Origin: JANNYA01 sp031422315
GTDB taxonomy: Bacteria > Pseudomonadota > Gammaproteobacteria > Xanthomonadales > SZUA-5
Length of the DNA: 64,000 nucleotides
Direction: 5' to 3'
Assembly (NCBI GenBank): GCA_031422315.1
Contig: JANOQN010000073.1
Span: 1 to 64,000, forward strand
The notes below the pieces were generated by a model, which saw nothing but the letters and a program-made list of their open reading frames with translations, searched no databases and was not told the DNA's origin. Position 1 is the first letter of the stretch; each line of letters starts with the position of its first letter. Position numbers and translations under genes: made by a program. This document shows positions 1 through 8,933 of the stretch, piece by piece.

Positions 1-202
1 CACCTTGCGTGCCGATCCAAACAAAGCCTCGGCGATCCTGGTGCATCGCATTGACCGTGTTTTGCACGAGGCCATCGCTGCTTGAGATCGAACGAAACAT
101 AAAACTGCGCTCAATCGCATACGCATGGGCGATAGCGCACAGCCAAGACAGGGCTAGAGCAATCAGCGCGGTTTGGGACGTTTTTAGGCGAAGTTTAGGC
201 AC
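1..202 (-). CDS. Reg-propeller sensor protein, N-terminus only (cut by window edge)
   Basis: The minus strand is open from a GTG at 202 to the left edge. The translation starts with a typical signal peptide (basic start, then ALIALALSWLC, with likely cleavage after AHAYA). It continues with SSSDGLVQNTVNAMHQDRRG and FVWIGTQG. That pattern (S-x-x-DGL-x-x-x-x-V-x-x-x-x-QD-x-x-G-F-x-WIGT-x-G) is the first blade of the ligand-binding propeller found in two-component regulator-propeller proteins, which usually end in a GGDEF or histidine kinase domain. The output domain lies outside the window, so the enzyme type is unknown. The GTG start is chosen because it places the signal peptide correctly; no strong ribosome binding site is seen. 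Confidence 0.7.
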   Translation of the reverse strand, partial: MPKLRLKTSQTALIALALSWLCAIAHAYAIERSFMFRSISSSDGLVQNTVNAMHQDRRGFVWIGTQG

Positions 203-332
203 GCCTGTAGAATAGGATACGGTTTAGCCGGGCGCATCAATTTTTGCATCTGTATTTGGCATTACGGCAACAAAATCATTCCCGGCAAAAAACTACCTGA
301 TGAGCGCTCAAGCGCACATGTTGATGTTGGAC

Positions 333-350
333 GTGCTGCCAAGGCAGCAC
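333..350. repeat. 8-bp inverted repeat
   Basis: GTGCTGCC and GGCAGCAC are separated by AA in the gap between the left-edge sensor and the first DGFE protein gene. No T-run follows, so this is not a classical terminator. It could be a protein-binding dyad or a REP remnant. Confidence 0.45.
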
Positions 351-443
351 ATGCTCGCAGGAATCCAGTCGGCAGCGTGACGGACACCTCACGGTTCAGC
401 TCGCATGACTCGGGGACATACATGGTTCGCTACTCCTTTTGTT

Positions 444-486
444 GTAGGGGACTTTCACCCCATACGCTTTGCCGGTTTGTGCCGGC
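444..486. terminator. Two adjacent hairpins after the first DGFE gene
   Basis: Two hairpins follow the stop codon of the leftward gene ending at 491. One has a GTA-GGGG / CCCC-(A)-TAC stem around a 7-base loop (444-465). The other has GCCGG / CCGGC around TTTGTG (471-486). Neither has a strong U-tract, so a role in termination or 3' end protection is inferred from position only. Confidence 0.35.
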
Positions 487-490
487 GCAC

Positions 491-2482
491 TCATTCGAAT
501 CCATCCCGAAGCACGGCGTCCGCGACCACTTTTACCAGCAGCTGCGTCTCCGACATTGCACCGCAGTTATCGACGCCTGAAATGCCAAGGAAGTACTCGC
601 CAACCGGGCCGACATCGCTCAGGCGAATACGGCCATCCGCTGCAATACTTGCGCCACCTGTGTATTGGCTTGGGCTGCCTATGGCATAGCTTAGGATCGT
701 GCCGTTATCGTTTAGGTTGATGCCGAACACATCAGCGCTGCTGCCTAGCGTCAACTCCACGCTGTCATAGCGCAGCGAGGGCGGCGTATTGGCAATGACG
801 AGTACCGGCGTGCTGCCGACGGTGGTCAGATTGCCATCTGCGACGCTAAAACCCACGCGCCCAGCGCTCCCTAATACTGCTGTGCAGCTGGCTGAAACTG
901 CCGCGCTTACTTGACCTGCATTGTTCACCAAGCCAGCAATACTCAAACCGGTCGAGGCCGTAGCAGCGGACAGCACCAGGCTATTGGCTGGCGTCTGGCT
1001 ATCCGCGACATTGGCAATGGTTACCGCGCGCGCTGCACTGCCCTGCTGCAGTTGCAGGTCTGCCACCGGCGTATAAGTCGGTGCAGGATTAAGCCCGTTA
1101 ATCAGCAGCGTGTAGCTCTGCGTGCGGGTGCAAAATTGCGCGTCGCCTACGCTGATCTCCAGCGTAAAATTACCGCTAACGTCGGTGCTGCCGCTGAGCA
1201 GACCATCGTCTGACAGGCTCAAGCCATTTGGCAACCCACCTGCACTCAGCACGAAGGTCATTGGAAATACGCCAACCGCATTTAGCTGTTGGCTGTAGGG
1301 TTGATTGATAGCACCAATCGGCAACGTTTCTGGGGTCAGCAATGGCAACGAACAGCTGGCTTCAAAGGAACCGATGTCGGGCGCAGGACCCTGCGGCCGG
1401 GTTGCACTGCGCTGATCCAGCGCCGGGCTTAACGCTGCGCGATTTATCGCTGGGCTGTTGGGTAACAGCGAAAAGGTGGGCGTTGGCCCGCCGTTGTCGG
1501 CCAACGGGCCCAAGCGCGCGTCAATATTTTGTTGATCGTTAAAACCAAACGCGCCAGTGGAATCGCTGCTGATATTGTTGCCCTGCGAAACAACGGCTGC
1601 GCCGCCCTGCAGCGCTAGATTCGCGGGGGAGTTATTTTGCAGAATATTGTTGCGCATGCGCAGCTCAACCGTGCCGCCTAGAGGTTTCAGATTTGCTATA
1701 CCTTGGCCGGTGGGGTTGTTAGCAATGGTGTTGTTGATTAACGTCATCAGCGCAGTGCCAGTCATGGTAGGCACCCGATTTACAATCGCGCCGCCGAATA
1801 CGGTGGCTGAGTTATTCGTTAACGTGCAGGTTTCGATCAGTACGTTTGACGCAGAGCCCTGCGATTCCGCGAACACGCCACCGCCTTCTAAAGCGCTGCT
1901 ATTGCCTGCGATCAGACAGCGCGATAGCGTAACCGAGCCGCCCGCGATCTGGGCAACACCGGCGCCGCGATTGGCCGTGTTGTCCAAAATAGCGCTGTCG
2001 CGCACGATCAGCGTGCCGCTCGGGTCATTCGCTATGCCACCGCCGAAAGTATCGCTGCGGTTGCGGCTGATCGTACTATTTTGAATCGTCAACGTGCCGT
2101 TATTGCTGATACCGCCGCCAGTACTGGTTGTAGAACCACCGCGTATGGTCAGCGCTTTCATCGTCACAATCGTGTTGAACGGGATGCGGAAAATACGAAA
2201 CCGCGCAGCGGTAATGGCATCGCGCTGTATCGTCACACCGGTATCGCCATCCATCGTCAAGCTGGTGCCGATAAGCAGCTCAGATTGCAGCGTAATCTGC
2301 CGCACGCTCGGTAAAAATCGAATATTGCCCGGCGCACACACGTCAACTAGCGCTTGGCGCAGTGTCCCGGAACCGCTGTCAGAGCTATTCGTCACGGTGA
2401 TATTTCGACATGCCTGCGCGTGCGCAAAATTCAGCGCGCTACACAAAAGCAATGCAGTAAGGAAGATTCGAATCGGATTCAT
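491..2482 (-). CDS. Secreted beta-helix / Ig-like protein with C-terminal DGFE tail
   Basis: A 663-residue exported protein. Residues 1-23 form a signal peptide ending in AHAQA. Residues about 80-370 are rich in G-G-G-I-x-N and N-S-T-I / N-N-T-I turns typical of a right-handed parallel beta-helix of the choice-of-anchor Q type. Residues about 385-460 resemble a putative Ig (He_PIG) module (P-Y-S-Q-Q-L, L-P-N-G-L-S-L-S-D-D-G). Further beta-rich repeats follow, and the protein ends in LRDGFE. It has no catalytic motif I recognise and is probably a surface or extracellular structural protein. It is divergent from the ECF sigma gene at 2730, so the shared 247-bp gap may hold promoters for both. 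The ATG at 2482 has a weak AAGG upstream. Confidence 0.8.
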   Translation of the reverse strand: MNPIRIFLTALLLCSALNFAHAQACRNITVTNSSDSGSGTLRQALVDVCAPGNIRFLPSVRQITLQSELLIGTSLTMDGDTGVTIQRDAITAARFRIFRIPFNTIVTMKALTIRGGSTTSTGGGISNNGTLTIQNSTISRNRSDTFGGGIANDPSGTLIVRDSAILDNTANRGAGVAQIAGGSVTLSRCLIAGNSSALEGGGVFAESQGSASNVLIETCTLTNNSATVFGGAIVNRVPTMTGTALMTLINNTIANNPTGQGIANLKPLGGTVELRMRNNILQNNSPANLALQGGAAVVSQGNNISSDSTGAFGFNDQQNIDARLGPLADNGGPTPTFSLLPNSPAINRAALSPALDQRSATRPQGPAPDIGSFEASCSLPLLTPETLPIGAINQPYSQQLNAVGVFPMTFVLSAGGLPNGLSLSDDGLLSGSTDVSGNFTLEISVGDAQFCTRTQSYTLLINGLNPAPTYTPVADLQLQQGSAARAVTIANVADSQTPANSLVLSAATASTGLSIAGLVNNAGQVSAAVSASCTAVLGSAGRVGFSVADGNLTTVGSTPVLVIANTPPSLRYDSVELTLGSSADVFGINLNDNGTILSYAIGSPSQYTGGASIAADGRIRLSDVGPVGEYFLGISGVDNCGAMSETQLLVKVVADAVLRDGFE

Positions 2483-2729
2483 GACGTAGCCTTGAGGGGT
2501 AGTTTAAGTCAGTAGCGCAAGAGCTAACTTAAAGCCGTCATCTGAGCCAGCATGGGTTGGAAACGTTCAAACGCCAATACTCCAAATAAACCTGCAAGGC
2601 GGCAATCGCATTGCGCACGATTTGCGTTGCGAGCTGACAGCTCCTACTTCGGTGGCACCTATGTTGATTTAGCGTACGACGCGCCACAGAACTATAGCCA
2701 AGTTGAAATCTGCACTGTATTGTTAGTGC
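2483..2729. promoter_or_regulatory. Divergent intergenic region between the DGFE gene and the ECF gene
   Basis: This 247-bp gap separates two diverging genes and must carry at least one promoter. I found no convincing sigma-70 boxes or long palindrome. If the ECF factor controls the secreted protein gene, its target promoter should lie here. Confidence 0.4.
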
Positions 2730-3293
2730 ATGACGTCAGACAACATTACTGAGCTGCTCGCTGCTTGGCGATCCGGCGATGCTTCCGCGCAAATGCGCGT
2801 CAGTACGCTTGCCTACGATCGATTAAAAGCATTGGCCGTGCAGCGCTTTGCACGTGAGTCCTCTGCGGAAAACATGCTTCAGCCTACAGCGCTCGTGCAC
2901 GAGGCATTGATGCGGCTGTGGGGTGCCGATGCAACCCCGAATGATCGACAGCATTTGTTTGCGCTTGCCAGCATGCATATGCGCAGCATATTGTTTGATC
3001 ATGCACGCGCGCGCTTAGCGCAAAAACGTGGCGGCAGTGCGTTTAAGGTCACCCTGGGCGTGTTGGCTGAAGGCAGCGCTGACTCAGCGCAAGATGCAGT
3101 AGATTTCATGGCTTTAGAACAAGCCATTCAGCGCCTTGAAAGTGAAGATTCGCGCACAGCGAAAATGCTTTGCCTACATTACTTTGGCGGATTAGATCAA
3201 CGGGAAATCGCTGAGCAAATGTTGTTATCGCTGACTACGGTTGAGCGCGGTTTGCGTTTCGCACGTGCTTGGCTTAAAGACGCGCTAGGTTAA
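2730..3293 (+). CDS. ECF sigma factor of the kinase-linked type (module 1)
   Basis: A 187-residue RNA polymerase sigma factor with region 2 (about 15-95) and region 4 (about 125-185; YFGGLDQREIAEQM then a T-T-V-E-R recognition helix). It resembles the group annotated as Sig-70_X6. The acidic DAED-like motif of region 2.2 found in ordinary ECF factors is missing. In its place is Q-P-T53-A-L-V-H-E-A, which puts a Thr at the key position. No anti-sigma gene is nearby, but a membrane Ser/Thr kinase starts only 8 bp downstream. This suggests control by phosphorylation, as shown for the EcfP/PknT pair of Vibrio. The target is unknown; the divergent DGFE gene is the obvious candidate. Confidence 0.88.
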   Translation: MTSDNITELLAAWRSGDASAQMRVSTLAYDRLKALAVQRFARESSAENMLQPTALVHEALMRLWGADATPNDRQHLFALASMHMRSILFDHARARLAQKRGGSAFKVTLGVLAEGSADSAQDAVDFMALEQAIQRLESEDSRTAKMLCLHYFGGLDQREIAEQMLLSLTTVERGLRFARAWLKDALG

Positions 3294-3300
3294 ATCCGCT

Positions 3301-6162
3301 GTGGCTGCAATGAGTAATGTGCAACGCCAGCGCGAAATTTTTGAAGCGGCGCTCGCCGCGCTACCCGCTGAGCGTGAAGCAATAGTGCACCAGCTCGCGC
3401 AACAAGATTTTGCCCTTGCCGAGGCGGTACTCGCGCTGCTTGCGACCGACGCTGATGCTGCAATAAACCCCGGTGCGGGCGCTGCCATGGCACCCGTGCA
3501 AAAAATGCTGCAGAGCTTGACGCTGCAAACGCCTGCCCACTTAGGCGAGCGTGATTGGATCGGGCAGCAAATTGGCCCTTACCAAGTACAAGCGGAGCTA
3601 GGCCGTGGCGGGATGGGCGTGGTGTTGCTCGCGCAACGTACGCAAGGTGACTTTGCGCAAGCCGTCGCAATTAAAGTGGTGCACGGCATTGTCGACCAGC
3701 AAGCAAAAGCGCGCTTTTCTAGAGAGCGCGAGCTATTAGCGCGGCTCAATCATCCCAATATTGCCAAGCTAATCGACGGTGGCGAGCTGACTTGCGGTCA
3801 ACCGTATTTGGTGATGGAGTTTGTCCCCGGTTTGCCGCTGTGCACATGGATGCAAACCCAACGCCCGAGCTTAGTGCTGCGCTTGGAAGTATTTCGCGAG
3901 CTGTGCTCAGCGATGCAGCACGCGCATCAACATCTGATTGTGCATCGGGATTTGAAGCCCGCTAATGTGCTTATTGATGAGCACAACCGGCCTAAACTGC
4001 TAGATTTTGGCATCGCCCGATTGGTCGACCAATCCATCGGTGAGCACGCCACTACCGAACGCATGATGACGCTTGCCTACGCAAGCCCCGAACAGCTGCG
4101 CGGCGGCATGGCCACCACCGCGAGTGATATCTACACCTTAGGATTGTTACTCTATGAAATCTTGGTGGGCGAAAGCATGCGCTCGGAACAAGAAAGCCAT
4201 GCCAATCGCTCTTTCATTAGCAAAAAACCCAGCGATCGCGCGCGCTTAGTTGCCGACGCCAGCATTCGTGACCAAGCTGGCAGGCTGCGCGGAGATTTGG
4301 ATCACATCGTTTTAAAGTGTACGCGTACCGAAGCGGCTGAGCGCTATGTCAGCGCGGCCGCTGTGGCGCAGGATGTCACGCGCTATTTACAGCATCGACC
4401 GTTGGAATCGCGCCGGGGCGAACTGCGTTACGCGGTGTGGAAATTTATTCGACGTAATCCACTGAGCGTCGCAAGCTTCGGTGTTTTGATGCTGGCCTTG
4501 AGCTGGTTTTCAGTGCAGCTCAAGCTGGAGCGTGATCGTGCGCAGACTGCCGCGGTAATCGCCACTGAGCAGGCCGAACTTGCGAAGCAAACTACGCAAT
4601 ATCTGGTCACGCTTTTCAAAAGTGCCGACCCTGCGAACGCGCGCGGAAAGGAGCTCAGCGCGCGCGAAGTTGTAGATCGCGGCTTCGCCTCGCTCAAGGC
4701 AAGCCCACTCGATTCGCCAACCGTGCGCGCCAAGCTACTAGCGACGTTTGGTGAAATCTATTTGGAAATCGGCATGCCGGAACCCGCCCTAGCGGGGCTA
4801 GAACAAGCATTGCAATTGCTGCCGGTAGGCGAAGCATATGACTTAGAGCGTGCGCTGATTTTCGAGCACTTATCCAATGCGCAACAAGGTGCCAACCAAA
4901 TTCCCGCCGCTACCCAAAGCGCGCAGCAGGCCCAAACGATTTATGAAACTAAGCGGGGTAAGCAGAGCATTGAAGTGGCAAGGGTGCTGATTCGACTCGG
5001 CATCTATGAGCAGTCCAATGATCAATTTAGTCAAGCGCGCCTGCTGTTTGAACGCGCACTCGAGATAGCGCAAGCGCAGCCGGGCCAGCGCGATATGGTG
5101 GCTGAAGCGCTGCAATTTTTGGGAGTCGGCGCGGCACGCACGCATCAGCTTGAATTGGCTGAACGCTATTTGCGTGAAGCATTAACGATCAAGCGTGCGG
5201 CACTTGGCAGCGATCACCCACGAACATTAGATACCTTACAAGCATTGACGGTTGTGCTGGGTCGAAAAGGTGATATCCCAGCATGGGACGCGGTTGCTAA
5301 GGAATTAACCGAAGGCCGGAAACGCGTGCACGGGCCAGACTCTTCGCCGTACTTTCAATCGCTGTTTGCCCGCGTCAGCCTGCTGAGCTATCAGCTAGAG
5401 CTGCGCGCTGCTGAAAGCTTGGCGCGCGAGATGATTGCGGGGTTTGACAAACTCAGCGCCGAGCCCTTGATGGAAGACACCTTAGCCTACGACAGCCTAG
5501 CCAACGTGTTGGAGGAGCGCGGCGAAGTTGCAGAGGCGCTGGTTTGGCAACAGCGCGCAGTGGACGTGCTGTCCAATAATCAAGCCTTGCAAAGCAAAAC
5601 TGCATTTGCGCTTCGGCTGCGATTGGCGCAGCTGCAGCTGCACGGCAAGCAGGCCATCGCACGGCAACAGGCCGAGCAGCTGCTCGCTGATGTGTTACGT
5701 GCCGATCAAGCACAGCCGGCGCGCACGACAAATCTGGACAGGCCGCAAGCATCGCTTGACGCTTTGGAAGCCCGGCTATTGATCCGGCGTATCGATGATT
5801 CTGCCGCCTCTCCACACGATAATGAGCAAGCGCAACTTTGGCTCGATCAACTACAACGCCTGCGCGGCCGCACTTCGCCCTTGTGGCTCTTGAGAGCATT
5901 AGAGTTTGCCGAGCATGATTCCAATCCGCAGCGCGCACTCACGAACCTTCAGCGCTGGCGTGCTTATGCCAAAAACCTGCCGCTGCTGGATGCTAAATAC
6001 GCCATCGCAATTGCTGAAAGGCGCATCGCCTTGCAACCCAATGACACCAACGTGCGCCGCCAAGCCGGCGCATTAGTCGCGCCGTTTGCGCCTGCACTGC
6101 GCGGCGAATTAGCGCCAGGTTCGGCGCTGCTGCTGCGCTTGGAAGCACTTTTAAAGCGTTAA
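3301..6162 (+). CDS. Membrane Ser/Thr protein kinase with C-terminal TPR domain (module 1)
   Basis: About 953 residues. The kinase domain (about 91-365) has the glycine loop GRGGMG, the VAIKVV lysine, the catalytic loop HRDLKPANV (near 215), DFGIAR (near 235) and the activation-segment end YASPEQL, so it should be active. One membrane segment (about 385-407, after RRNPLSV) separates it from a long TPR-rich part (about 430-900) with repeats such as A-x-x-Y-L-R-E-A-L-T-I-K-R-A. With the kinase in the cytoplasm, the TPRs would be periplasmic and could sense envelope partners. It is probably co-transcribed with the ECF gene. The start may be GTG 3301 or ATG 3310; neither has a clear ribosome binding site. 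Confidence 0.9.
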   Translation: MAAMSNVQRQREIFEAALAALPAEREAIVHQLAQQDFALAEAVLALLATDADAAINPGAGAAMAPVQKMLQSLTLQTPAHLGERDWIGQQIGPYQVQAELGRGGMGVVLLAQRTQGDFAQAVAIKVVHGIVDQQAKARFSRERELLARLNHPNIAKLIDGGELTCGQPYLVMEFVPGLPLCTWMQTQRPSLVLRLEVFRELCSAMQHAHQHLIVHRDLKPANVLIDEHNRPKLLDFGIARLVDQSIGEHATTERMMTLAYASPEQLRGGMATTASDIYTLGLLLYEILVGESMRSEQESHANRSFISKKPSDRARLVADASIRDQAGRLRGDLDHIVLKCTRTEAAERYVSAAAVAQDVTRYLQHRPLESRRGELRYAVWKFIRRNPLSVASFGVLMLALSWFSVQLKLERDRAQTAAVIATEQAELAKQTTQYLVTLFKSADPANARGKELSAREVVDRGFASLKASPLDSPTVRAKLLATFGEIYLEIGMPEPALAGLEQALQLLPVGEAYDLERALIFEHLSNAQQGANQIPAATQSAQQAQTIYETKRGKQSIEVARVLIRLGIYEQSNDQFSQARLLFERALEIAQAQPGQRDMVAEALQFLGVGAARTHQLELAERYLREALTIKRAALGSDHPRTLDTLQALTVVLGRKGDIPAWDAVAKELTEGRKRVHGPDSSPYFQSLFARVSLLSYQLELRAAESLAREMIAGFDKLSAEPLMEDTLAYDSLANVLEERGEVAEALVWQQRAVDVLSNNQALQSKTAFALRLRLAQLQLHGKQAIARQQAEQLLADVLRADQAQPARTTNLDRPQASLDALEARLLIRRIDDSAASPHDNEQAQLWLDQLQRLRGRTSPLWLLRALEFAEHDSNPQRALTNLQRWRAYAKNLPLLDAKYAIAIAERRIALQPNDTNVRRQAGALVAPFAPALRGELAPGSALLLRLEALLKR

Positions 6163-6452
6163 CTTCAGGGCTGACGGCTCGGGCCTTGTTTTCGCGCTAA
6201 TCCAGATACCTTCATAACGGATCTGGCCAGATGTTTCTCAATACCTTACACAGTTTGCTAGCAGCCGCGCGCGCGTGGCTAACGAAGAAGATTGACCCGC
6301 GCATGACGCCCACGCTACGCACGCCCGACAACGCAAATACACCGCCACACACAACACCAACACCGAGAACACCACCCGCGACAATTAACTTAGTACCAGC
6401 CTCGCAGCAGGTCACACGCCGGACCGAAATTCAAACGCGCACCGAAAAATAA

Positions 6453-6470
6453 TGATCAGTCAGCTGATCA
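6453..6470. repeat. Perfect 7-bp hairpin
   Basis: TGATCAG and CTGATCA are separated by TCAG. This forms a strong small hairpin just after the stop of the doubtful 73-codon frame. It has no T-tract and its function is unknown. Confidence 0.5.
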
Positions 6471-6480
6471 ATTGACGGCC

Positions 6481-6776
6481 CACGAAGTTCGCTTCTGCGC
6501 AAGTGGATACGCCTACTCCCGTTGCAAAAACGATGGTGCTAGCGCCAATTTCAATACTGCGGTTCGTAACGGGTTTGCCATTGAACCTGACAAAATACCG
6601 TACTGATCGCCAGTGCTGGCGCCGACAGTATCGCGGCTAGCTGTATTGACGGAAAGCTCGCGGTTAACAGCGCGGTCGTCTTGAATGGGGCCTTAGGCTG
6701 TACCGACAAGCCGAATTTGATTTTACAGGGCGGGCCACACAGCGGTAAAGTACTACATGCCCTTGATTTCGAATAG
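6481..6776 (+). pseudogene. Decayed gene remnant ending in a D-F-E-stop tail
   Basis: Two overlapping plus-strand frames read like protein but are interrupted. The first gives ...SRCKNDGASANFNTAV..., ending at a stop near 6604. The second, open from about 6585, gives ...IASAGADSIAASCIDGKL, later GALGCTDKPNLILQGG, and ends ALDFE-stop at 6774-6776. Joined, they suggest one frameshifted fragment of a secreted protein whose tail resembles the DGFE motif seen elsewhere in this window. It is convergent with the DGFE gene ending at 6779. Evidence is compositional only, so this is tentative. Confidence 0.3.
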
Positions 6777-6787
6777 GCTCATTCGAA
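6768..6787. terminator. Hairpin formed by two convergent F-E-stop gene ends
   Basis: TTCGAAT (6768-6774) and ATTCGAA (6781-6787) flank AGGCTC. Each arm encodes the terminal Phe-Glu-stop of a convergent frame: the remnant on the plus strand and the DGFE gene on the minus strand. The 7-bp stem could act as a bidirectional 3' end structure. Confidence 0.4.
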
Positions 6788-8860
6788 GCCATCTTGAAAC
6801 AGCAGCGTTTCGGCGCAAGCGCGGGATTGGCGCGGATCAACGTAGACGTGAAATGCCGCACCAATGGGAATCTGGAGGCCATCACCGCGTTCAATCGCCC
6901 AGTTACCGCGCTCATCCGATGCGGGGTTGTAGCTCAGCACTAAATTGCTCGGCACATAGACGTTGTTAGGGTTGTAGACGGCGGTAACGTATGGGTGTGC
7001 ACACGCAGTGTTGTTGAGCAGCGGGTGATCTAAATTTAATAGCGCCACCGGAACGCTGAGCGGATCGGTGCGAAAAGCATGGGCGCCGATGGCATAGAGA
7101 TTTGGGATCATCACGTCAAACGCGGCTCCGATTGGAATATTCAGCGAAGGGGTTTGATTAAATACCTTCCATCTTGCGGGTGATGCGCTGGTGTCATACC
7201 AAATGCCGACTGCGACATTATTGTAAGTACCATTGCCGTCACCGTCTGGATCCCAGCGCTGGGTCACTATCGGTAGCGCCGATGCCTGGCTATTGAGCTG
7301 CGGGTGATCTAACGTGCTTACGTTGAAAGCGGTATTCGCCGCTGAGCCAATGTGCACCAAATTGGCATTGCTATCTTGGTTAAGCAGCACAAAATAGCGC
7401 CTTTGCGTCGCCAGAGTTCCCGCGTTATTCTGACCAAATACGTTCCAAGAGTTGTCGGCCGGGTTAAACCACACACCCAAATGCGCGGATAAATTGCTAG
7501 GCAGCACCGGGGTTGTGTCTATATCACGCCCGAACTGACCCAGCTGGAGCACATCGGAGCTAAACAGCGCGATAGGCGATTGGGTGATTCTGCTGATGTT
7601 GGCAGTGGTATTGGCCGGAGTGCTGACGTGGCCAAAGCTAACGTCGATACTAAACTCATGCGCGCCCATATCTACCGCACTGTTCACGCGGCCATTCCTA
7701 CCGTCAAAATCCGGTGTGGGACCTAAGAAAGTCGGCTGATCCAGATTGTTGCCGGCATCGACATTAGGCGAGGTGGCGCGCGTGCGAAAATCATAGCGCC
7801 CAAGAAATTGCGGGGTGCCAGTGCGATCATTCGCGCCAGGGCTTGCACCCAAACACGTCGGTGTTGATGTTTGATAGAAATTGTAATCTCCGGTCGCGCT
7901 GACTGCGGTGCCGCCAAAACTCAGGCCGCAGGCTTGACTCGTCACTAAGTTATTGGCGACCCGCCCGGCATGTGCAGGAGACGTGTCCGATCCGCGCTGC
8001 AGCTCAATTCCCCGCAGGGTGTTGCGAGCAAAGGTGTTGTTCAAAACGCGCGTATCTAATGGCGCAGAAATGGCAATGGCTTTGGCGCCAATCGCATAGT
8101 TAAAGGTAACGTTGCGCGAGATTTGCACGAGGGGTGTGGCGCTGGTGCTACCGCGCCCTTCTACTGAGATTGCAAACATCGGCGTCTCGGTTGCCAAAGG
8201 CTGCTGCAAGCGACCAATGCGATTTCCCTGAATGTTAGTTCGTCCGGCGCCTAGACTGACATAGATGCCATCGAAAACGCTGGTGATTTTATTATTGAAC
8301 ACGTTAGCCAGCATAGTGCCCGCGCTGGTGTTGGAGCTCACTTCGATGGCGGCGATTGCTGCGGCCTGCCCTGTGATGGTGCTTTTAGAAATCGTGACGG
8401 TGCAGCTGGACGTTGCGCCAGCGGCACGCCTGATCAAAACGCTTTGCCCACTGGCCGGTGGCGTCTCCACGCGCAGCGCGTTCAGCGTAATCTCTTGCGT
8501 GTGTGCCGCTGTGTTACTGCCGATTACGCCTCTGATCTGGCCAGTCAGCCACAGATTTTCCAGCGTGATCGCATCCGAATTGTTGAGTGCATCAACGCTG
8601 ATGCCGCGCCCTGCGCCAAAGCGCGCTGCGGTGCCACGCGCATACAAGCGCAGGCTTTTAGTGATACTGATATCTTCGGCGATCGTGGCTTGGGTGACAA
8701 TTTGAATCTCATCGCCTGCAGTGGCCGCATCGACGCATGCTTGCAATGTGCTTGCACACGCAGTTGAGGGCCAGTTGAGATTCGCGGCCTGCGCTTTGGC
8801 ATTCAACAGGCTCAGAAAAAGTGCAGCAGATAAAGCCACGAGCGACATTCGATTCTTCAT
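6779..8860 (-). CDS. Secreted beta-helix protein with three C-terminal repeats and DGFE tail
   Basis: About 693 residues from the ATG at 8860 (an upstream GTG at 8869 is possible). The N-terminus is a signal peptide ending AKAQA. Residues about 30-400 look like a right-handed beta-helix with repeated N-x-x-T / N-N-x-F turns. The C-terminal part holds about three related repeats around L-D-H-P-x-L-N, V-x-x-x-W-x-P, Y-N-N-V-A-V-G-I-W-Y-D and I-P-I-G-A-A-F-x-V. I associate these with a DUF (possibly DUF7452) of secreted proteins but cannot verify it. The end is LLFQDGFE. It lies 73 bp downstream of the module 2 kinase on the same strand, so co-transcription is likely. No enzyme motif is seen. 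Confidence 0.8.
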   Translation of the reverse strand: MKNRMSLVALSAALFLSLLNAKAQAANLNWPSTACASTLQACVDAATAGDEIQIVTQATIAEDISITKSLRLYARGTAARFGAGRGISVDALNNSDAITLENLWLTGQIRGVIGSNTAAHTQEITLNALRVETPPASGQSVLIRRAAGATSSCTVTISKSTITGQAAAIAAIEVSSNTSAGTMLANVFNNKITSVFDGIYVSLGAGRTNIQGNRIGRLQQPLATETPMFAISVEGRGSTSATPLVQISRNVTFNYAIGAKAIAISAPLDTRVLNNTFARNTLRGIELQRGSDTSPAHAGRVANNLVTSQACGLSFGGTAVSATGDYNFYQTSTPTCLGASPGANDRTGTPQFLGRYDFRTRATSPNVDAGNNLDQPTFLGPTPDFDGRNGRVNSAVDMGAHEFSIDVSFGHVSTPANTTANISRITQSPIALFSSDVLQLGQFGRDIDTTPVLPSNLSAHLGVWFNPADNSWNVFGQNNAGTLATQRRYFVLLNQDSNANLVHIGSAANTAFNVSTLDHPQLNSQASALPIVTQRWDPDGDGNGTYNNVAVGIWYDTSASPARWKVFNQTPSLNIPIGAAFDVMIPNLYAIGAHAFRTDPLSVPVALLNLDHPLLNNTACAHPYVTAVYNPNNVYVPSNLVLSYNPASDERGNWAIERGDGLQIPIGAAFHVYVDPRQSRACAETLLFQDGFE

Positions 8861-8933
8861 GGGAATCACTCTTTAAAATGAAAAGTATCTGATAATCCGA
8901 ATGAGCTGAATAAAACACGACATCGATTGAGAT

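Larger units (their letters stand above)
6163..6778. other. 616-bp gap between the two ECF/kinase modules
   Basis: No intact gene of clear coding quality. A 73-codon open frame (6231-6452, plus strand) is Thr/Pro rich, lacks a good ribosome binding site and is not accepted as a gene. A perfect 7-bp hairpin follows its stop (6453-6470). The rest (about 6480-6776) looks like decayed coding sequence on the plus strand and is listed separately. Confidence 0.5.

Noticed and set aside
9..215. 68-codon plus-strand frame at the left edge
   Set aside because: The opposite strand encodes a signal peptide and the first reg-propeller blade across the same bases, which fits a known family.
1557..2084. 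175-codon plus-strand frame inside the first DGFE gene
   Set aside because: Antisense shadow of a long, repeat-rich coding region with no family features of its own.
6231..6452. 73-codon Thr/Pro-rich frame after the first kinase
   Set aside because: No ribosome binding site, low-complexity composition and no recognisable fold; mentioned only as part of the gap.
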